A DNA stretch of 64,000 nucleotides from Pseudoalteromonas ulvae UL12 (GTDB lineage Bacteria > Pseudomonadota > Gammaproteobacteria > Enterobacterales > Alteromonadaceae), in contig NZ_AQHJ01000030.1 in the NCBI RefSeq assembly GCF_014925405.1, positions 124,001 through 188,000 of the forward strand, given 5' to 3'. Below, one piece after another: positions 56,571-64,000 of this stretch (position 1 is the first letter of the stretch; each line of letters opens with the position of its first letter). The notes below the pieces were generated by a model. It was not told where the DNA came from and did not search any database. It saw only the letters and a program-made list of their open reading frames with translations. The translations under genes and the position numbers were made by a program.

Positions 56571-57458
56571 ATGTGTCGGTTTTTAACTTATTCAGGCCCT
56601 GAAACATTAATGTCACCGTTAATTTTTGAGGCTGAAAACTCACTGGTGATGCAAAGCAAATATGCCCAAAAGCGTAAAGTCCCCACCAATGCCGATGGCT
56701 TTGGTTTAGGCTGGTATGCCTTGCATGACGATACCATTCCTGCGACGTTTGTGAATGTCGATCCGGCTTGGAGTAATCGTAATTTAAAGACTATTGCTGA
56801 GAAAGTGCCGACTCGGCATTATTTTGCTCATGTACGTGATGCATCAAAGGGCATGCCGGTCAGCCAGGGCAATTGTCATCCGTTTCAATGCATGCACTAT
56901 TTATGGATGCACAATGGCCGTTTGGATATGTTTGATAGCTTTCGCCGTGCGTTAATGAGTGGCTTGTCTGATCGGGCGTTTAGTTTAATTAAAGGCAATA
57001 CTGACTCAGAGCATGCGTTTGCATTGTTTATGGATAAACTAGGTTTTAAAGAGTCCGCCAGTGCAGACGAGCTTGAGCAGGCAATGGTTGAAACAATTCG
57101 CGAAATCATGGTGTTGCGTAAACAAGCTGGCGCCGAGACAAATGCGTTTATTAACTTTGCGATTACAGATGGATACCACACGGTCGCAACACGATTTACG
57201 ACCTTAGAGACCTCTCAGCCTGCCTCGTTATTTTATGCCCACGGAGAAGTGACTAAAATAGATGGCATTGTCGATGTTATTCATTGCGATGATCCAGAGC
57301 GTCAAAGCATTATGATTTGCTCAGAGCCGCTCACCGAAGAAGATGCGCAGTGGATTAAAGTTGAACGCAATCATATTGTGATAGCACATGGCAATACCAA
57401 GGTGATGCAAAAGCCCATCGAGCTGCCATTTCAAGCTGACTTACTTGTAAATATTTAG
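56571..57458 (+). CDS. Class II glutamine amidotransferase (YafJ/EgtC-like)
   Basis: The 295-residue protein starts MCRFLTYSG, exposing Cys2 as the Ntn nucleophile once Met is removed. Family motifs: NADGFGLGWY, RHYFAHVRDAS, WMHNGRLDMF (the HNG motif) and KGNTDSEHAFALF. The reaction is hydrolysis of glutamine or a gamma-glutamyl compound. YafJ relatives have no proved role and EgtC acts in ergothioneine synthesis; no ergothioneine genes are nearby. It is convergent with piuC. Confidence 0.9.
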   Translation: MCRFLTYSGPETLMSPLIFEAENSLVMQSKYAQKRKVPTNADGFGLGWYALHDDTIPATFVNVDPAWSNRNLKTIAEKVPTRHYFAHVRDASKGMPVSQGNCHPFQCMHYLWMHNGRLDMFDSFRRALMSGLSDRAFSLIKGNTDSEHAFALFMDKLGFKESASADELEQAMVETIREIMVLRKQAGAETNAFINFAITDGYHTVATRFTTLETSQPASLFYAHGEVTKIDGIVDVIHCDDPERQSIMICSEPLTEEDAQWIKVERNHIVIAHGNTKVMQKPIELPFQADLLVNI

Positions 57459-57519
57459 ACTAAACGAGTCTCAATGAACCCTCAGTGAGTGAGGAGTGAT
57501 GGCATGGCACTCGTGCCAA

Positions 57520-58209
57520 TTACACCTCACTCCATTGCCTTAATAAATTGTGATACACCCCCGCTAAACGCACCAGTTCGGACTGTTCTGGATCGGCTGC
57601 GGTCAGCGCTTGAATACTGCAATCTAAGTCAAACAAAATACGGCGCTGATCATCTTGGCGGATTAAGCTTTGTATCCAAAAAAAGCTGGCCAGGCGCTGT
57701 CCTTGTGTCACTGGTGTGACGTGATGCAGGCTGGTCGATGGGTAAATGACCATGTCGCCCGCAGCTAATTTTACCCGCTGCTCACCATAAGTATCTTGAA
57801 TGACGAGCTCACCGCCTTGATAACTGTCTGGCTCACTTAAAAATAATGTTGCCGAGACATCAGTGCGTATTTGCGTGCTCGAATGGGCATTGGGATTGAT
57901 ACGCCGAATTGCATTATCAACATGGGCGCCAAACGTCCCACCTTGCTGGTAGCAATTAAACATCGGCGGAAAAATTTTGTTAGGTAAGGTGGCTGCGGTG
58001 AATAATGAATTATCTGCCAAACGGGCTTCGATAAAGCGCCCAATTTCGATACCTATGGGGTCGGTTTGTGGTAATTGCAGGTTGTGTTTACAGTTTTTCG
58101 CTAAGTGACCAGCCGTACTCTGCCCATCAATCCATTGTGTACTTGCCAGCATCTCACGACATTCAATCACTTGTGATTTTGATAAAACAGCAGGAATTTT
58201 TACTAGCAT
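57520..58209 (-). CDS. piuC: Fe(II)/2-oxoglutarate-dependent hydroxylase PiuC (PKHD type)
   Basis: I start at ATG 58209 (229 residues, MLVKIPAVLSKSQV), matching the family start, not the upstream ATG at 58266. The dioxygenase core has FGAHVDNAIRRI (iron-ligand His and Asp), QIRTDVSATLFLSEP, and SLHHVTPVTQGQRLASFFWI (His ligand and 2-oxoglutarate-binding Arg). PiuC is usually next to a siderophore receptor, as here, where it lies directly downstream. Its substrate is not known. It should be iron-regulated through the shared Fur region. Confidence 0.94.
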   Translation of the reverse strand: MLVKIPAVLSKSQVIECREMLASTQWIDGQSTAGHLAKNCKHNLQLPQTDPIGIEIGRFIEARLADNSLFTAATLPNKIFPPMFNCYQQGGTFGAHVDNAIRRINPNAHSSTQIRTDVSATLFLSEPDSYQGGELVIQDTYGEQRVKLAAGDMVIYPSTSLHHVTPVTQGQRLASFFWIQSLIRQDDQRRILFDLDCSIQALTAADPEQSELVRLAGVYHNLLRQWSEV

Positions 58210-58230
58210 AACGCGCCTTTTTATTACAAT

Positions 58231-58263
58231 AACAGGCCAAGCAGCAATGCTGCTTGGCCTGTT
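58231..58263 (-). other. Perfect 15-bp stem-loop between the receptor gene and piuC
   Basis: AACAGGCCAAGCAGC (58231-58245) pairs with GCTGCTTGGCCTGTT (58249-58263) around AAT. It is in the 65-bp gap between the receptor stop and the piuC start. It is not followed by a clear T-run on the minus strand, so it may be a partial terminator or an mRNA processing/stabilising stem that sets receptor over piuC expression. Confidence 0.75.
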
Positions 58264-58274
58264 CATCAGATCAG

Positions 58275-60521
58275 TTAAAACTGATAACGTAAGGTAAGTT
58301 TCATGGTGCGTGGGTTTCCTGGGCGGAAATGGCCACGGGCACTGTAATCGGTAATATATTCTTTATCCGTTAAATTATCGATATTGAACTGAACACCTAA
58401 CTTATCTGTCACATCATAACCCGCCATGATGTTAAGTAAGGTTTGGCTGCCGCTATCAAAGTAAGCGGTGTTGCGACGCCAGTAAATATTACCCGATGAA
58501 TACTGAGCTCCGGCGCCGAGGCTTAACTTATCTAATTCGTAGTTAATCCACACGCTGGCAGAGTCTTCTGGGGCGGCACTTAATCCGTTACCTTGGGTGT
58601 CTGGGCTAAAGTCTTTAGTGACTTCAGTTTCTTGATGGGTATAACTGGCCAGTACACTGAGCTGATCGGTCAGCGAACCGCTAGCTGAGAGTTCAAGCCC
58701 TTTTGACTCTTGTTCACCTGCTAAGAAATAACTGCCATCAGTATCGCGGTCTAACACGGTTTTTTCGGTTAAAAAGAGCGCTGCACTAAGCTGTAACTTT
58801 GTCTCAAATAAATCCCACTTCGCACCAAGTTCATAACTTTTTGCTTCTTGAGGATCTAGGCTTGAAACCGTACTAATTCCTTCAAGGCTTCGCCCTGCAA
58901 AAGCTAAATCGCCTCCTGCCGGGTCTTGTGAATTGGCTACGCCCACATAGTAGTTCGTATTGGCATCTGGTTTGTACGCAAGCGAGGTATTCCAGCTGAA
59001 GAAATCGCCTTTGGCTTCTAAGCCATCAACCAATACGCTGACGCGCTTACCATCAATTACTTGGCGGACATAGGCAGATCCTTCTGCTTGGTAATCTTCG
59101 TAACGTAAACCCACCGTTGCTAACCAGTGCTCGTTAAAGGTAATGCTGTCGAGTGCATACAAGGCAAAACCTGTTCCTTCAACTTCGGTCGGTTGAGTGC
59201 TACGAGAAATTGCACCTGTAAATGGCATATCAGGGCGCGGAGCGTCTAAGTCAACATAGTTTTGTTCAAGTTCAATCTCATTTTGCGTCGGAAAACGAGT
59301 GGTAGACTCTTGATAATATTCAGTCCCAATCACTAAGTCATGTTGGATATTGCCAGTGCTGAGATTAATCACTGCATCGAGTTGGGTGACAGCAAGATCG
59401 TTTTCTTGGTCAACAATTTGTACTGGGCGTAAATCAATTTGGTTTTGGTAGGTACGCTCACGCGTTTCTGGATCGCGTGTACTGGCAAACGCCGGGCGTG
59501 CTAGTACAGATTGTTTTTCGTTACTCGCAATGCGCGATTGGCTACGTAAAACGATGTTATCGGCCAGTTGGTGTTCAATTAATAATGTCGCAAGATTGAC
59601 CGATACATCTTCGTAATCACGTTTGGCTACACCATAATAATTACCCCAATATTGGCTCGCAATTGGACCTTCTTTATGGCCTAACTGGTTTGATATATCA
59701 CCACTGACCCAAGGAAGGCCTAGCATAGGGTCATTGTTTTGTTCCATCCACAGAATATCGGCAGTAATGGCTGTTTTTTCATTTAAATCAACACGTAATG
59801 ATGGTGCAATCGCGGTGGTTTGATAATCTTCAACACCATTGTCGAGCGGATCACCTCCTTGTGTATACAAGGCATTTATACGCAGTGCAGTGCTGCCGCT
59901 GAGTTGTGTATTATGATCGGCGGTTAAGCGTAGGCGGGTTGCATCATCATAGCTGATTTCAGCGTGACTAAATTCATCCTGCTCGGCGCGTTTAGACACT
60001 AAGTTAACGCTACCACCGGAAGAGCCTTTACCCGTAATGCTTGAGCTAGCACCTTTGGTCACTTCAACTTGCTCAAAGTTAAACATATCGCGCGAGTAGC
60101 CTGCGATGTCTCGAATACCATCGATGTAGATATTACCATTGGCACTAAAGCCACGGATGGTAATTTTGTCATTGGTGGTGACATTACCGCCGCCGCCTTC
60201 ACCTGCACCAAATGTCGATACACCCGCAACATTACGCAGCGCATCATTTAGACTGGTGACCCCTTGGTCTTGTAAAACTTGTTCGTTAATCACTGTGATG
60301 GTTTTAGGTGTGTTTAATAATGTGGTTTGGTATTTATCTGATGAGGCTTTTTCTACTTTGTAATCGCTTTTTTTCTCTTCGTTTACTTTGGCTGTGGCGA
60401 GCTCTTTTACCGATTCATTGGCTTGGGCTGTGAATGCCATGGTTGTCAGACCCACTGCAATGGCCTGCGCCATTATTTTTTTATTAAAGGGAATGAGGTG
60501 TCCTTTGGTTGCAACGCGCAT
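58275..60521 (-). CDS. TonB-dependent siderophore receptor (Fiu/PiuA-like)
   Basis: I start at ATG 60521 (GGAG ribosome-binding site), 8 codons inside a longer frame. The 748-residue protein has a signal peptide, a TonB-box-like region (about 45-60), the plug domain (TTNDKITIRGFSANGNIYID, VEVTKGASSSITGKGSSGGS) and a beta-barrel ending LTLRYQF with a C-terminal Phe. It resembles Fiu/PiuA catecholate receptors, which partner PiuC. It is divergent from the TonB2 operon across two Fur boxes, so receptor and energiser are likely induced together under iron limitation. Confidence 0.93.
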   Translation of the reverse strand: MRVATKGHLIPFNKKIMAQAIAVGLTTMAFTAQANESVKELATAKVNEEKKSDYKVEKASSDKYQTTLLNTPKTITVINEQVLQDQGVTSLNDALRNVAGVSTFGAGEGGGGNVTTNDKITIRGFSANGNIYIDGIRDIAGYSRDMFNFEQVEVTKGASSSITGKGSSGGSVNLVSKRAEQDEFSHAEISYDDATRLRLTADHNTQLSGSTALRINALYTQGGDPLDNGVEDYQTTAIAPSLRVDLNEKTAITADILWMEQNNDPMLGLPWVSGDISNQLGHKEGPIASQYWGNYYGVAKRDYEDVSVNLATLLIEHQLADNIVLRSQSRIASNEKQSVLARPAFASTRDPETRERTYQNQIDLRPVQIVDQENDLAVTQLDAVINLSTGNIQHDLVIGTEYYQESTTRFPTQNEIELEQNYVDLDAPRPDMPFTGAISRSTQPTEVEGTGFALYALDSITFNEHWLATVGLRYEDYQAEGSAYVRQVIDGKRVSVLVDGLEAKGDFFSWNTSLAYKPDANTNYYVGVANSQDPAGGDLAFAGRSLEGISTVSSLDPQEAKSYELGAKWDLFETKLQLSAALFLTEKTVLDRDTDGSYFLAGEQESKGLELSASGSLTDQLSVLASYTHQETEVTKDFSPDTQGNGLSAAPEDSASVWINYELDKLSLGAGAQYSSGNIYWRRNTAYFDSGSQTLLNIMAGYDVTDKLGVQFNIDNLTDKEYITDYSARGHFRPGNPRTMKLTLRYQF

Positions 60522-60540
60522 AGTTTCTCCGAGATTTGTT

Positions 60541-60604
60541 GACAATTGTTATCATTTGCATTTAAATTGTTGCGCATCTTAATGTTAATCGTTATCATTT
60601 GCAA
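60541..60604. promoter_or_regulatory. Two Fur-box-like sites in the divergent iron-uptake control region
   Basis: Read on the minus strand, sites at about 60542-60560 and 60585-60603 each match 14 of 19 positions of the Fur consensus; both contain GCAAATGATAAC. They lie 20 to 85 bp upstream of the receptor ATG and 85 to 150 bp upstream of the DUF3450 gene, so Fur could repress both directions. Confidence 0.8.
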
Positions 60605-60635
60605 TTATCGGAACTAAAAATAATTTAAATTTATA

Positions 60636-60657
60636 ATTAACCTGAGCTTAGGTTAAT
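60636..60657 (+). promoter_or_regulatory. Palindrome upstream of the TonB2 operon
   Basis: ATTAACCT and AGGTTAAT flank GAGCTT, so 20 of 22 positions are self-complementary. It lies 32 bp before the DUF3450 start codon. It could be an operator for a second regulator or a 5'-UTR hairpin; I cannot assign a protein. Confidence 0.5.
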
Positions 60658-60689
60658 GAACAAAATTATTAGGCAGGAATAACAGACAA

Positions 60690-61511
60690 ATGGCGTTAAA
60701 ACAGCACATTAGTGTTTGGTGCTTTGTTTGTGTGTCGGCAATGGTGTTAAGTTTTTTTAGCGTCACAACGTATGCACAACAGAGTGAAAATGCAGTCAAA
60801 CAAGCTGACCAATTAGTACAGCAATGGTTAGGTCTTTCTCAGCAGCAAAGTCGTTTGCAAAGTGAATGGCATCAACAGGAGCCAGTTTTAACGCAACGTA
60901 TTGAATTACTTCGCCAAGAGATTAAGCAGCTCAATACTTTGATGGCTGATAATCAGGCAAAAGGGAGTGAAGTCGAGCAGCAACGGGCGCAGCTATTAGC
61001 ATTGCAAACCAATATGGAAGCCAATCAACAAGTTATGAGCACGTGGCTGTCTCAACAGTTGAGCAAAGTAAATAATATTATTTATCGCCTGCCACCGCCT
61101 TTGGCATTGCAGTGGAAAACTGCAATGGATGAGATGCCTTTGGTCGATGCGAGTAACAGCGACAAACTGACCTTATTATTAAGCCTGTTTACAAAATTGA
61201 CTGACTTTGACCAACGAATAGCCTCATTTGAATCCAAAATATTGGTTGCAGAACAAGAAGAACGGCTAGTGAAACAGCTTTACTTGGGGATTTCACGTGG
61301 TTGGTATATCAGCTTGGATGAAGAGCAGGTTTTTGAAGGGCTTGCGACCGATCATGGTTGGCAGTGGCGAGTTAATCCGGCATTACAAGCTGCAGATATT
61401 CGCGATGCTATTGCCATGATTGAGCAACGAAAAGAAGCGGATTTTATACGGTTACCTGTGTCACTTAATTCGAATGATCATTTATTAAAGGTGGACAGTG
61501 GTCATGAATAA
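60690..61511 (+). CDS. DUF3450 periplasmic coiled-coil protein of the TonB2 operon
   Basis: The 273-residue protein has a signal peptide (AMVLSFFSVTTYAQ) and a long coiled coil (about 35-115) followed by a globular end containing LYLGISRGWYISLDEEQVF, a usual DUF3450 stretch. DUF3450 proteins precede TtpC in TonB2 operons of Vibrio and Alteromonadales; the role is not established. Its end overlaps the next gene by 8 bp. First gene of the five-gene unit. Confidence 0.88.
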   Translation: MALKQHISVWCFVCVSAMVLSFFSVTTYAQQSENAVKQADQLVQQWLGLSQQQSRLQSEWHQQEPVLTQRIELLRQEIKQLNTLMADNQAKGSEVEQQRAQLLALQTNMEANQQVMSTWLSQQLSKVNNIIYRLPPPLALQWKTAMDEMPLVDASNSDKLTLLLSLFTKLTDFDQRIASFESKILVAEQEERLVKQLYLGISRGWYISLDEEQVFEGLATDHGWQWRVNPALQAADIRDAIAMIEQRKEADFIRLPVSLNSNDHLLKVDSGHE

Positions 61512-62841
61512 ACATTGGTTCGGGTTCATCGTTTTACCGTTGGCGCTGTGCAGTGTGTTCGCCCAAGGAGCATCACCTCAGCAAGGTTTGATTGATGATA
61601 TTCAACAGGCACAGCGTAATTTAGTCAAAACAGAGCAAGCAATCTATACCAAGAGCAGTCAATACGCCAAGCAAATACAGCAATTAGAAACTAAGGTATT
61701 GGCGTTACAACAACAAACTGCTGTAGCAAGGCGCGCCGCTGATGAGCAGACCTTAAGTTTTGAGCAACTACAAACACGCTTAAAAGAATGGCGCCAGCAA
61801 GATAGCTATCAAAACAATCAGTTACAACGCTTTGCACAGCAAGCCAAGTTACGAGAGATAAATGCAGGGGCTGACTTAACAGCAATGCTAGCCAAACTTT
61901 CTGAGCACTTAGGTCAATTAGTGCTGCGCAGTAGCCCTACTTTTACCCCCTTAGAATTAGCACTGAGTGATGGTCAGTTAACCCAAGTACAAAGCTTATC
62001 TTTAGGGCCGGTACATTGGTACATAGACTCAAGCACAGGACAGGGCGGTTTGTATCAAATGAAAAATGAGATCGCACAAGTTGCGCTAGCATTTGATCGC
62101 AGTGATAGCGAACAACTTCAGCGCTTACAGCAAGGATCTTCGGGAAAAATTATGTTTGATCCGACCTTAGATCGTGCCCTCACCATCAAGATAGCCGAAG
62201 AGTCCCTGTGGGATCACATTCAAAAAGGTGGGGTGTGGGTCTTACCTATTTTGATCTTTGGGGTCTTTGCCTTATTCATTTCTTTTGCAAAAAGCATTCA
62301 GTTATGGCGTTTACCTGCGGTACAGCCAGCACTAAGTACACGTTTGGCTCATATTTTTGCTCAGAAAGATCAACAAAGTGTGAACCAAGAATTAGCGCAG
62401 CTCAAGAGCCAGCTTGGAGATTCGATGCAAGGGCAACTACTTGACATAACGGCCAATACAAAAATAGGGCCCAGCCGAGATGATCAGCTTTTTGCGGCAC
62501 TGCTGCATCATAAGCATCGCTTAGATTATTGGCTTGGTGCCATTGCGATTACCGCTGCTGTTGCTCCTTTGCTTGGGTTGCTTGGGACAGTGAGTGGCAT
62601 GATTGAAACATTCAAGCTGATGACTTTGTTTGGTGCGGGCGATCCTGCCGCTGTTTCGGGCGGGATCTCTGAGGCATTGGTGACCACTGAGCTTGGTTTA
62701 GTTGTCGCGATCCCAGCTTTGTTATGCCATGCATTGTTATCGCGCCGTGCAAAAACGTATTACGGTGATCTTGAAAGTTGCGCAGTGAATTTAAGCCAGT
62801 TAGGCGCAGTCGAACAGAGCACATTGAAGGAGGCGGCATAA
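61504..62841 (+). CDS. TtpC-like MotA/TolQ/ExbB proton-channel family protein
   Basis: I start at ATG 61504; the in-frame GTG two codons earlier is possible. The 445-residue protein has a signal peptide, an N-terminal coiled coil (about 25-125) and a C-terminal ExbB-like domain with three spans (VLPILIFGVFALFISFA; AITAAVAPLLGLLGTVSGMI; EALVTTELGLVVAIPALLCHA). TtpC is the extra component needed by TonB2 systems in Vibrio. It overlaps the next gene by one base (TAATG). Confidence 0.92.
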   Translation: MNKHWFGFIVLPLALCSVFAQGASPQQGLIDDIQQAQRNLVKTEQAIYTKSSQYAKQIQQLETKVLALQQQTAVARRAADEQTLSFEQLQTRLKEWRQQDSYQNNQLQRFAQQAKLREINAGADLTAMLAKLSEHLGQLVLRSSPTFTPLELALSDGQLTQVQSLSLGPVHWYIDSSTGQGGLYQMKNEIAQVALAFDRSDSEQLQRLQQGSSGKIMFDPTLDRALTIKIAEESLWDHIQKGGVWVLPILIFGVFALFISFAKSIQLWRLPAVQPALSTRLAHIFAQKDQQSVNQELAQLKSQLGDSMQGQLLDITANTKIGPSRDDQLFAALLHHKHRLDYWLGAIAITAAVAPLLGLLGTVSGMIETFKLMTLFGAGDPAAVSGGISEALVTTELGLVVAIPALLCHALLSRRAKTYYGDLESCAVNLSQLGAVEQSTLKEAA

Positions 62842-63218
62842 TGCAATCATTTGATAATATTGTAGTTTGGGCCATGTTAACGTTAGCTTTATTTGTGTAC
62901 TACAAATTGTGTTTATTGATGGTAGTTCGGCCAAGTAGCCTGAATACCGAACAAAAAAAGCAATGGTCACAAACCGTGGGCTGCCTAATCAATGCTTTGC
63001 CATTGTTGGGGTTGCTTGGGACCATTATGGGGTTGCTACAGTCATTTTATGCGATGTCATTAGGCGACAGTTTCTCGGCCAGCAGCGTGCTTAGCCAAGG
63101 TATTGCTAGTGCATTATGGACCACGCAATTGGGCTTAGTATTAGCGGTTCCTGCTTGGTTAATGTTGACTTATTTTAATAATTTAGTGCAAAAAGCGAGC
63201 TTGGCTGATGCGCGCTAA
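62841..63218 (+). CDS. ExbB2-like proton-channel protein
   Basis: The 125-residue protein starts at ATG 62841, which overlaps the ttpC stop; a longer in-frame start lies wholly inside ttpC. It has three spans and the channel motif NALPLLGLLGTIMGLLQSF, then ASALWTTQLGLVLAVPAWL. It forms the proton channel with ExbD for TonB. Overlaps exbD by 11 bp. Confidence 0.93.
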   Translation: MQSFDNIVVWAMLTLALFVYYKLCLLMVVRPSSLNTEQKKQWSQTVGCLINALPLLGLLGTIMGLLQSFYAMSLGDSFSASSVLSQGIASALWTTQLGLVLAVPAWLMLTYFNNLVQKASLADAR

Positions 63219-63609
63219 TTTGAAAAATCGCTTAGAGCAACAGCAGCAAAACATTGATTTATCGCCCTTGCTGGATGTGGTGTTCATTTTGTTAATCTTC
63301 TTTATCGTGACCACAGTATTTGTCAAAGAAACCGGAGTTGAAGTTGATAAACCCCAAGCAATTTCAACCGCTAAGCTAGAGCGAAATATCATCATGCTGG
63401 CGATTACTAATCAGGGAGAGGTGATTTACGATGGCAGTAATATTGGCGTCGCAGGGGTTAGAAATACCGTTGCGCATTTATTAAAAAATCGCGCCCTGCC
63501 AGTGGTGATCCAAGCTGACAAACTCGTTCCAACAGAGCTGTTAGTGCAAGTATTGGATGAAAGTAAATTGGCAGGTGCTGCCAGTGTCAGTATTGCGACG
63601 ATCCCCTAA
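63208..63609 (+). CDS. exbD: ExbD2-like biopolymer transport protein
   Basis: The 133-residue protein has one N-terminal span with the conserved channel Asp (NIDLSPLLDVVFILLIFF), then a periplasmic domain ending LVQVLDESKLAGAASVSI, as in ExbD/TolR. It starts inside exbB2 and is followed by a TonB gene one base after its stop. Confidence 0.94.
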   Translation: MRANLKNRLEQQQQNIDLSPLLDVVFILLIFFIVTTVFVKETGVEVDKPQAISTAKLERNIIMLAITNQGEVIYDGSNIGVAGVRNTVAHLLKNRALPVVIQADKLVPTELLVQVLDESKLAGAASVSIATIP

Positions 63610-63610
63610 G

Positions 63611-64000
63611 ATGAAATTAAAACGTCATCATGTTTATGCCGTGTTGCTGGCATTGTTGTGTGTCAGCTCGGCTGTGTCGTTGTTATTTATTAATCAATGG
63701 TTTAGTGATCAAGCTGAGCGAACGGTGGTGGTTAGAGAGGTTGAATTGACGGCGTTGGCACCTCCACCACCTCCGCCACCGACCACTCAGCAACCAACAC
63801 CTCCCGAAGCGTTAACTTTAGCAGTAGAAGGTCAAGGCCCAGCTGTTGAAATAAGCTTAGTCGCACCTGTCGCCCTCAAAATGGATACGCACGTTCCGAC
63901 CCCTCAAATGAATGTCGAACCGGACTGGCAAAGCCAACTTGATATTGATTGGCAAGCATTTGGTTTGAATGATCTGGATGGTTTACCGCAACTCCTAACC
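63611..64000 (+). CDS. TonB2-like energy transducer, 5' part
   Basis: The frame runs from ATG 63611 to the right edge (130 codons) without a stop. It has an N-terminal membrane anchor (VYAVLLALLCVSSAVSLLFI) and a proline run (APPPPPPPTTQQPTPPE) in the place of TonB's periplasm-spanning region. The TonB C-terminal domain is beyond the window. As last visible gene of the DUF3450-TtpC-ExbB2-ExbD2 unit it should energise the divergent siderophore receptor. Confidence 0.85.
   Translation, partial: MKLKRHHVYAVLLALLCVSSAVSLLFINQWFSDQAERTVVVREVELTALAPPPPPPPTTQQPTPPEALTLAVEGQGPAVEISLVAPVALKMDTHVPTPQMNVEPDWQSQLDIDWQAFGLNDLDGLPQLLT

Noticed and set aside
63760..63810. CCA/CCG-rich stretch as a tandem repeat
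   Set aside because: It encodes the proline run of TonB, which is a normal feature of that protein.

Overview
The window reads as ordinary chromosome from a marine gammaproteobacterium of the Alteromonadales, most like Pseudoalteromonas. The reasons are the moderately low GC, the DUF3450-TtpC-ExbB2-ExbD2-TonB2 gene order, a YgjK-type GH63 enzyme, an Sbal_3080-type lipoprotein, a DUF2960 gene and a LipL32 homologue of the kind known from Pseudoalteromonas. The genus is an inference from protein families; no rRNA or tRNA gene is present. There is no prophage, transposase or CRISPR array. The only mobile-looking DNA is a family of short palindromic repeats.

Layout. 1-8.4 kb: the start of a winged-helix regulator, a CBM9/DUF5916 barrel protein, a secreted HExxH peptidase with a TolB-like propeller, argA under a pair of ARG boxes, a SIMPL protein and a GNAT acetyltransferase. 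8.4-17.3 kb: a TPR sensor kinase, a YqhA protein, soxR, a SoxR-type promoter followed by a 28-codon ORF and an arylamine N-acetyltransferase, a coiled-coil protein, glutathionylspermidine synthetase/amidase and a DUF6622 protein. 17.4-27.2 kb: a large metzincin-like protease and a five-gene export/two-component cluster (adaptor, ABC ATPase, permease, NtrC-type regulator, histidine kinase) behind a probable sigma-54 promoter. 27.4-36 kb: small membrane proteins, a barrel gene with an apparent one-base frameshift in its signal peptide, a membrane-anchored XRE regulator, a TPR lipoprotein and an RND pump with an operator-like palindrome over its promoter. 36.2-45.5 kb: aldehyde dehydrogenase with a divergent AraC regulator, a GH63 enzyme, a c-di-GMP-I riboswitch ahead of a shortened GbpA-type chitin-binding protein, and oligopeptidase B. 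45.8-58 kb: lipoproteins, an EF-hand-like protein, a bicarbonate-transporter-like permease with a divergent LysR gene, an M28 peptidase, an ABC1 kinase, MAPEG, DUF2960, TPR and LipL32 proteins, and a class II glutamine amidotransferase. 57.5-64 kb: an iron-uptake block (piuC, a siderophore receptor, and divergently a TonB2 energising operon) sharing a control region with two Fur-box-like sites.

The most interesting signals are: (1) the c-di-GMP riboswitch controlling a GbpA remnant that has lost its signal peptide and LPMO domain; (2) the SoxR-promoter/small-ORF/NAT unit, with a palindromic repeat inserted between it and the soxR ribosome-binding site; (3) three related copies of that repeat within 17 kb; (4) the LipL32 homologue without a lipobox; and (5) the A-tract frameshift in the 28-kb barrel gene. 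Most other genes are conventional housekeeping or accessory genes.
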